The translations under genes and the position numbers were made by a program. DNA of 64,000 nt, taken from assembly GCF_016894385.1 (NCBI RefSeq), contig NZ_CP069811.1:2022501-2086500 (forward strand), in the 5' to 3' direction. The notes under the pieces were generated by a model. The model saw nothing but the letters and a program-made list of their open reading frames with translations. It did not search any database and was not told where the DNA came from. This document shows, piece by piece, positions 60,683 through 64,000 of this stretch. Each line of letters starts with the position of its first letter. Position 1 is the stretch's first letter. The stretch comes from Cupriavidus oxalaticus (GTDB lineage: Bacteria > Pseudomonadota > Gammaproteobacteria > Burkholderiales > Burkholderiaceae).

Positions 60683-61354
60683 TCAGGGCCTGAACGTGTC
60701 GGCCGGCATGCGATCGATGAATTCGCTGGCGCGGATGAGATGGTCGCGCATCAGCTGGGCTGACTTGTCGGCATCGCCGCTCACGATGGCCTGGGCAATA
60801 AGGCGGTGCTCATTGACCGACTCTTGCAAGGCTTCGCCATGGATGGCGTTGCCGAGCTGGAACATGAGCATCGGCAGTTGCAGGCGGCCGATGAAATCGG
60901 AGAGCTTCGCATTGCCGCATTCGTCCGCGATGGCCTGGTGGAAGCGCCGGTTCTCTTCAAAGTAGGCCGCCGGACTCATGGCATGGTGGTCTTCCCAGAT
61001 CGGCTGGGTCGCCTTCAGGAACCGTTCACGAACGCACGCCTCGTCCATGCGCCTGGCCGCGCGGCCTGCAGCCAGCGCCTCAAGCGCCGCGCGCACCTCG
61101 AACAGTTCTTTCATCTCGAGGTGCGAGTAACGCTTGACCATGGTGGTCTGGTTGGGAATGCTCTCGACCAGGCCCTCGGCCGACAGCCGGCGAAATGACT
61201 CGCGCACGGGGCCGCGGCTGACGCCAAGCTCGCGCGTCAGGTCTGCCTCGACAAGCCGCTGGCCCGGCACCAGGCGGCCGCTCAGGATCGCCTGCCTCAG
61301 GCTGTCGACGACATATTCAAGCGTGCTGCGTGCCGGTACGGATGCATCCGTCAT
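60683..61354 (-). CDS. GntR family regulator, FadR/FCD subgroup
   Basis: A 223-residue regulator. The GntR winged helix is at LRQAILSGRLVPGQRLVEADLTRELGVSRGPVRESFRRL (core LTRELGVSRGPVRESF), followed by an all-helical FCD effector domain with the metal-site pattern ENRRFHQAIADECGN and MRDHLIRA. ATG 61354 is chosen as conserved sequence begins soon after; upstream in-frame ATGs fall in the promoter. Two identical TTGTCCTACAA sites, matching the FCD consensus TNGTNNNACNA, lie upstream of this gene and of the divergent MFS operon, so it should repress both and respond to a carboxylic acid. Confidence 0.9.
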   Translation of the reverse strand: MTDASVPARSTLEYVVDSLRQAILSGRLVPGQRLVEADLTRELGVSRGPVRESFRRLSAEGLVESIPNQTTMVKRYSHLEMKELFEVRAALEALAAGRAARRMDEACVRERFLKATQPIWEDHHAMSPAAYFEENRRFHQAIADECGNAKLSDFIGRLQLPMLMFQLGNAIHGEALQESVNEHRLIAQAIVSGDADKSAQLMRDHLIRASEFIDRMPADTFRP

Positions 61355-61407
61355 AGGTGGTGTTCTCCCGCGATTACCCTGATTGTATCTCAGCATATCG
61401 CACATTA

Positions 61408-61418
61408 TTGTCCTACAA
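61408..61418. promoter_or_regulatory. FCD-type GntR operator 1
   Basis: TTGT-CCT-ACAA, within TATTGTCCTACAA, followed 8 bases later by GTTCAA. It lies 54 bp upstream of the GntR start, where it would overlap that gene's promoter. Confidence 0.75.
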
Positions 61419-61562
61419 CTTCGTTGTTCAATGATGCGAATGCAGGTGGGAGAGTCAACCCGTGCGCTTGCAGGCCACTTCGCCCAACATCGCTTGACGC
61501 CTTAGCCACTTTCGATTTTGATCAGGACTAACCCTCATGGCAGATCCTCTGCATCGACACTA

Positions 61563-61573
61563 TTGTCCTACAA
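61563..61573. promoter_or_regulatory. FCD-type GntR operator 2
   Basis: The same TATTGTCCTACAA, again followed 8 bases later by GTTCAA, 133 bp upstream of the MFS start. The two 26-base blocks (61406-61431 and 61561-61586) are a clear direct repeat 155 bp apart, allowing looping. The rest of the 351-bp divergent region shows no gene. Confidence 0.75.
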
Positions 61574-61705
61574 AATAGTCGTTCAAAATCGACAGCAGCT
61601 AAACAGAGTTGGCCGGCTCGCCGCGACGCCACTGCAGCGCCAACCCTGTCATGGGGCCGATCCCGCACGTCCCCCGGCACAAGACAAGGCGAAATGGAGA
61701 CAGTC

Positions 61706-63055
61706 ATGACCGCAAGCATTCAGCAAGCCCCGCTCGAAGCCGCATTGCCCGACCTTGAGAAAAGCACCTACGACAAGGTGTTCTGGCGAACGGTGCCTTT
61801 GTTCTTTGTCTGCTACGTGATCTCGTACCTCGATCGCGTCAACATCGGTTTCGCCAAGCTGCAGATGCTCGGCGACCTGGACCTGAGCGACAACGTCTAC
61901 GCGCTCGCGGCCAGCATGCTCTTCTGGGGCTATGTGCTCTTTGAGATGCCAAGCAACATGATCCTGCACCGTGTAGGCGCCCGGCGCTGGATCTCGCGGA
62001 TCATGATCAGCTGGGGTTTCGTCTCGATTTCGATGATGTATATCGGGCCGCTCGCCACCCTGTTCCACACCACGCCGGCAAACGTCTTCTACGTGCTGCG
62101 CTTTCTGCTGGGCGTGTGCGAGGCGGGGTTCTTCCCCGGCGTCGTGCTCTATCTGAACCAGTGGTTCCCGTCGCACAAGCAGAACCGCGTGCTGGCCGGC
62201 TTCATGTTCGCGCTGCCGCTGAGCCTGTGCATCGGCGGACCGGTGTCGGGCTGGATCCTGCAGAACATGCATGACGCGCTGGGCCATCGCGGCTGGCAAT
62301 GGATGCTGCTGATCGAAGGGCTGCCCGCGGTGATCCTGGGCATCGTGGTGCTGGCCTGCCTGACGGACTCGGTCGACAAGGCACGCTGGCTGAGCGCCGA
62401 CGAGAAGGCGCTGATCAGGCGCAACCTTGCCACGGACAACGCGCACAAGACCCACAACTTCGGCGCCGCCCTGAAGAGCCCGGTGATCTGGCTGCTGTGC
62501 GCGATCCTGCTGACCATGAACACCGGCTTCTACGGCCTGTCGTTCTGGCTGCCGTCGATCATCCAGGCGACCGGCATTCAGAACGTGTACCACGTCGGCC
62601 TGCTGTCCGCGCTGCCCTACGTGGTGGCCGGCGCGTTCATCGTGGTCAATGCCATGCATTCGAACCGCACCGGCGAACGCCGCCTGCACGCGGCCATTCC
62701 TGCGGGTTGCGCCGGCATCGGCCTGATCCTGAGCGCAGCCTGGGCCGGCCAGCTGGAACTGTCGCTGCTGCTGATCTCCGTCTCCGCCGCCGGCATCCTC
62801 GGCGTGGCGCCGCTCTTCTGGATCTTCTCCGGGCGCGCACTCACGGGTGTGGCCGCCGCCGCCGGCCTGGCCATGATCAATTCGGTGGGCAGCCTGGCTG
62901 GCGTGACGGGCGCCATGATCACCAATGTCGCCAAGAACATCACCGGCAATGTCAACAGCGGCACCTATGTGCTGGGTGCCTGCCTGCTGCTGTGCTGCGT
63001 ACTGATCCTGCTGCTGCCGCGCGCCATTGTCTCGGCGGACGCGGCCAGGCCCTGA
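61706..63055 (+). CDS. MFS transporter, anion:cation symporter family
   Basis: A 449-residue, 12-segment carrier. Helix 1 holds FVCYVISYLDRVNIGFAKLQM, the ACS family signature of carboxylate:proton symporters (tartrate, phthalate, 4-hydroxyphenylacetate). The central loop after helix 6 contains KARWLSADEKALIRRNL, also typical. GGAGA six bases upstream supports ATG 61706 over ATG 61694. It heads an operon with the citryl-CoA lyase-like gene 43 bp later. The FCD-type operator upstream suggests induction by the imported acid, probably a di- or tricarboxylate. Confidence 0.88.
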   Translation: MTASIQQAPLEAALPDLEKSTYDKVFWRTVPLFFVCYVISYLDRVNIGFAKLQMLGDLDLSDNVYALAASMLFWGYVLFEMPSNMILHRVGARRWISRIMISWGFVSISMMYIGPLATLFHTTPANVFYVLRFLLGVCEAGFFPGVVLYLNQWFPSHKQNRVLAGFMFALPLSLCIGGPVSGWILQNMHDALGHRGWQWMLLIEGLPAVILGIVVLACLTDSVDKARWLSADEKALIRRNLATDNAHKTHNFGAALKSPVIWLLCAILLTMNTGFYGLSFWLPSIIQATGIQNVYHVGLLSALPYVVAGAFIVVNAMHSNRTGERRLHAAIPAGCAGIGLILSAAWAGQLELSLLLISVSAAGILGVAPLFWIFSGRALTGVAAAAGLAMINSVGSLAGVTGAMITNVAKNITGNVNSGTYVLGACLLLCCVLILLLPRAIVSADAARP

Positions 63056-63098
63056 CCGGCACGCCCGGACGGACTCAAGCATTCAACCGGAGGAAATC

Positions 63099-63893
63099 AT
63101 GGAAAAACAGACACTGCGCTCGGACATGGGCTGGAGCACCGCCGATCGCATCACGGTGCGCGGACTGGATTTGTGCCAGGACGTGCTGGGCAAGATCGCC
63201 TTGGGTGACTTTGCCTTCCTCGAAGTCACCGGCCGCCGGCCAACGAGCGCCGAATCGACGGTCTTCAACGCCATCCTGGCGGTGCTGGTGGAGCACGGCA
63301 TGACGCCCTCGGCCATGGTGGCCCGCCTGACCTACCTCGGTGCGCCGGAATCGATGCAGGCCGCCATCGCCGCAGGCCTGTGCGGCATGGGCACCACCTT
63401 TGCCGGGACGGCCGAAGGCGCCGCCCGCCTGTTGCAAGACGCGCATCCCCTTGGCTCGGCAGGAAACCACGACGTGGCGGAAACCGCCGCGCGCATCGTG
63501 CTGGAGCATCGACAGCAACGCCTGCCGGTGCCGGGCATCGGCCACCCCGTGCACAAGCCGGTCGATCCGCGCGCGGTGGCGCTGTTCGCCATCGCCGGGC
63601 AGAACGGCCTGGCCGGCTCCTACGTGACGCTGATGCAGGCGATCTCGCTGGAAGCCGAGCGCGCCTACGGCAAGCCCGGGCAACTGCCCGTGAACGCGAC
63701 CGGCGCGATCGGTGCCATCGCATCCGAGCTGGGCCTGTCCTGGAAGCTGTGCCGCGGCCTGGCAGTGGTGAGCCGCGCGGTTGGCCTGCTCGGCCATCTG
63801 GCCGAAGAAATCGAACACCCCATCGCCAACGCGCTGTGGGTGCGCACGGAAGAAGAAGCGTCGTCGCACCTGGTACCGAAGGAGTCGCAATGA
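63099..63893 (+). CDS. Citryl-CoA lyase / short citrate-synthase-like protein
   Basis: A 264-residue protein of the citrate synthase superfamily lacking the large N-terminal part of true synthases. The catalytic-type His lies in GIGHPVHKPVDPRA, preceded by GTTFAGTAEGAARLL and a distant His in SAGNHDVAE. Such short forms act as citryl-CoA (or citramalyl-CoA-like) lyases, cutting a CoA thioester to acetyl-CoA and an oxo acid. The next gene, a class III CoA-transferase, overlaps by ATGA and could make the thioester, so the operon reads as uptake, activation, cleavage. CGGAGG precedes ATG 63099. Confidence 0.8.
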   Translation: MEKQTLRSDMGWSTADRITVRGLDLCQDVLGKIALGDFAFLEVTGRRPTSAESTVFNAILAVLVEHGMTPSAMVARLTYLGAPESMQAAIAAGLCGMGTTFAGTAEGAARLLQDAHPLGSAGNHDVAETAARIVLEHRQQRLPVPGIGHPVHKPVDPRAVALFAIAGQNGLAGSYVTLMQAISLEAERAYGKPGQLPVNATGAIGAIASELGLSWKLCRGLAVVSRAVGLLGHLAEEIEHPIANALWVRTEEEASSHLVPKESQ

Positions 63894-64000
63894 AAATCCT
63901 GCAGAACATCCGCGTCATCGAGATCGGACGCTTTATCACCGCGCCGCTCGCGGCCCAGCTGCTGGGCGAACTCGGCGCCGAGGTCATCAAGATCGAATCG
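63890..64000 (+). CDS. CaiB/BaiF family CoA-transferase, 3' partial
   Basis: Only 37 codons are in the window. They read MKILQNIRVIEIGRFITAP and LLGELGAEVIKIES, the standard N-terminus of class III CoA-transferases. ATG 63890 overlaps the lyase stop (ATGA). It is probably the activating enzyme of this operon; the catalytic Asp lies beyond the edge. Confidence 0.88.
   Translation, partial: MKILQNIRVIEIGRFITAPLAAQLLGELGAEVIKIES

Noticed and set aside
1..64000. CRISPR arrays, tRNA or rRNA genes, riboswitches
   Set aside because: No regularly spaced short direct repeats, no cloverleaf-like runs with conserved GGTTCAAATC-type arms, and no known riboswitch core were noticed by eye. A covariance-model search would be needed to exclude them.

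Overview
The window looks like part of a Cupriavidus (Burkholderiaceae, beta-proteobacteria) replicon. The evidence is very high GC with GC-rich third codon positions, many LysR/IclR/GntR regulators beside small catabolic operons, three orphan Bug-type (TctC) binding proteins, two beta-proteobacterial porins, and a full taurine/sulfoacetaldehyde set of the kind known from C. necator. No tRNA, rRNA, CRISPR array or transposase gene was seen. Genus is inference; no database was searched.

Layout. 1-5154: a sulfonate-type ABC importer with an SsuD-like monooxygenase (cut by the left edge) and a membrane-anchored cytochrome c. 5287-6198: a DMT exporter. 6203-13002: a quinate/shikimate catabolic locus made of a 3-dehydroshikimate dehydratase-like isomerase, IclR and LysR regulators, AroQ dehydroquinase, porin, MFS carrier and an atypical shikimate dehydrogenase. 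13453-17327: xsc-pta-tauE, which convert sulfoacetaldehyde to acetyl-CoA and export sulfite. 17482-22263: an AbiE-like toxin-antitoxin pair and a CobS/CobT-like ATPase/VWA pair. 22322-28612: IclR regulator, amino-acid/taurine-type permease, TauR (MocR family) and TauXY taurine dehydrogenase. 29042-29901: a lower-GC patch with a frameshifted PAAR gene and a small secreted protein. 30090-36296: the four-gene ligase-associated DNA repair operon (exonuclease, ligase, Lhr-type helicase, phosphoesterase). 36281-37051: an SDR. 37346-40069: tauABC. 40607-48761: a LysR gene and an eight-gene CoA-thioester catabolic operon. 48787-53609: LysR/SDR pair, alginate-export-type channel and a porin. 53849-60250: two paralogous amidohydrolases around a LysR gene plus two Bug proteins. 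60683-64000: FCD-type GntR regulator divergent from an MFS/citryl-CoA lyase-like/CoA-transferase operon that runs off the right edge.

How it works together. Taurine would enter by TauABC and probably the APC permease, be deaminated by TauXY to sulfoacetaldehyde, be cleaved by Xsc to acetyl phosphate and sulfite, and leave as acetyl-CoA (Pta) and exported sulfite (TauE). The DNA between genes splits this pathway into two control groups. The xsc and permease promoters share a sigma70-like core and a GGAAC-N5-GTTCC palindrome just downstream of it, and an IclR gene lies beside one of them. The tauX and tauA promoters instead share paired CTGG direct repeats 23 bp apart, resembling the published TauR box.

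Other DNA-level features are a dispersed family of six palindromic repeats (one inverted pair is read in frame as part of an ABC ATPase), a 155-bp MITE-like element, and several strong operator-like palindromes in divergent intergenic regions.
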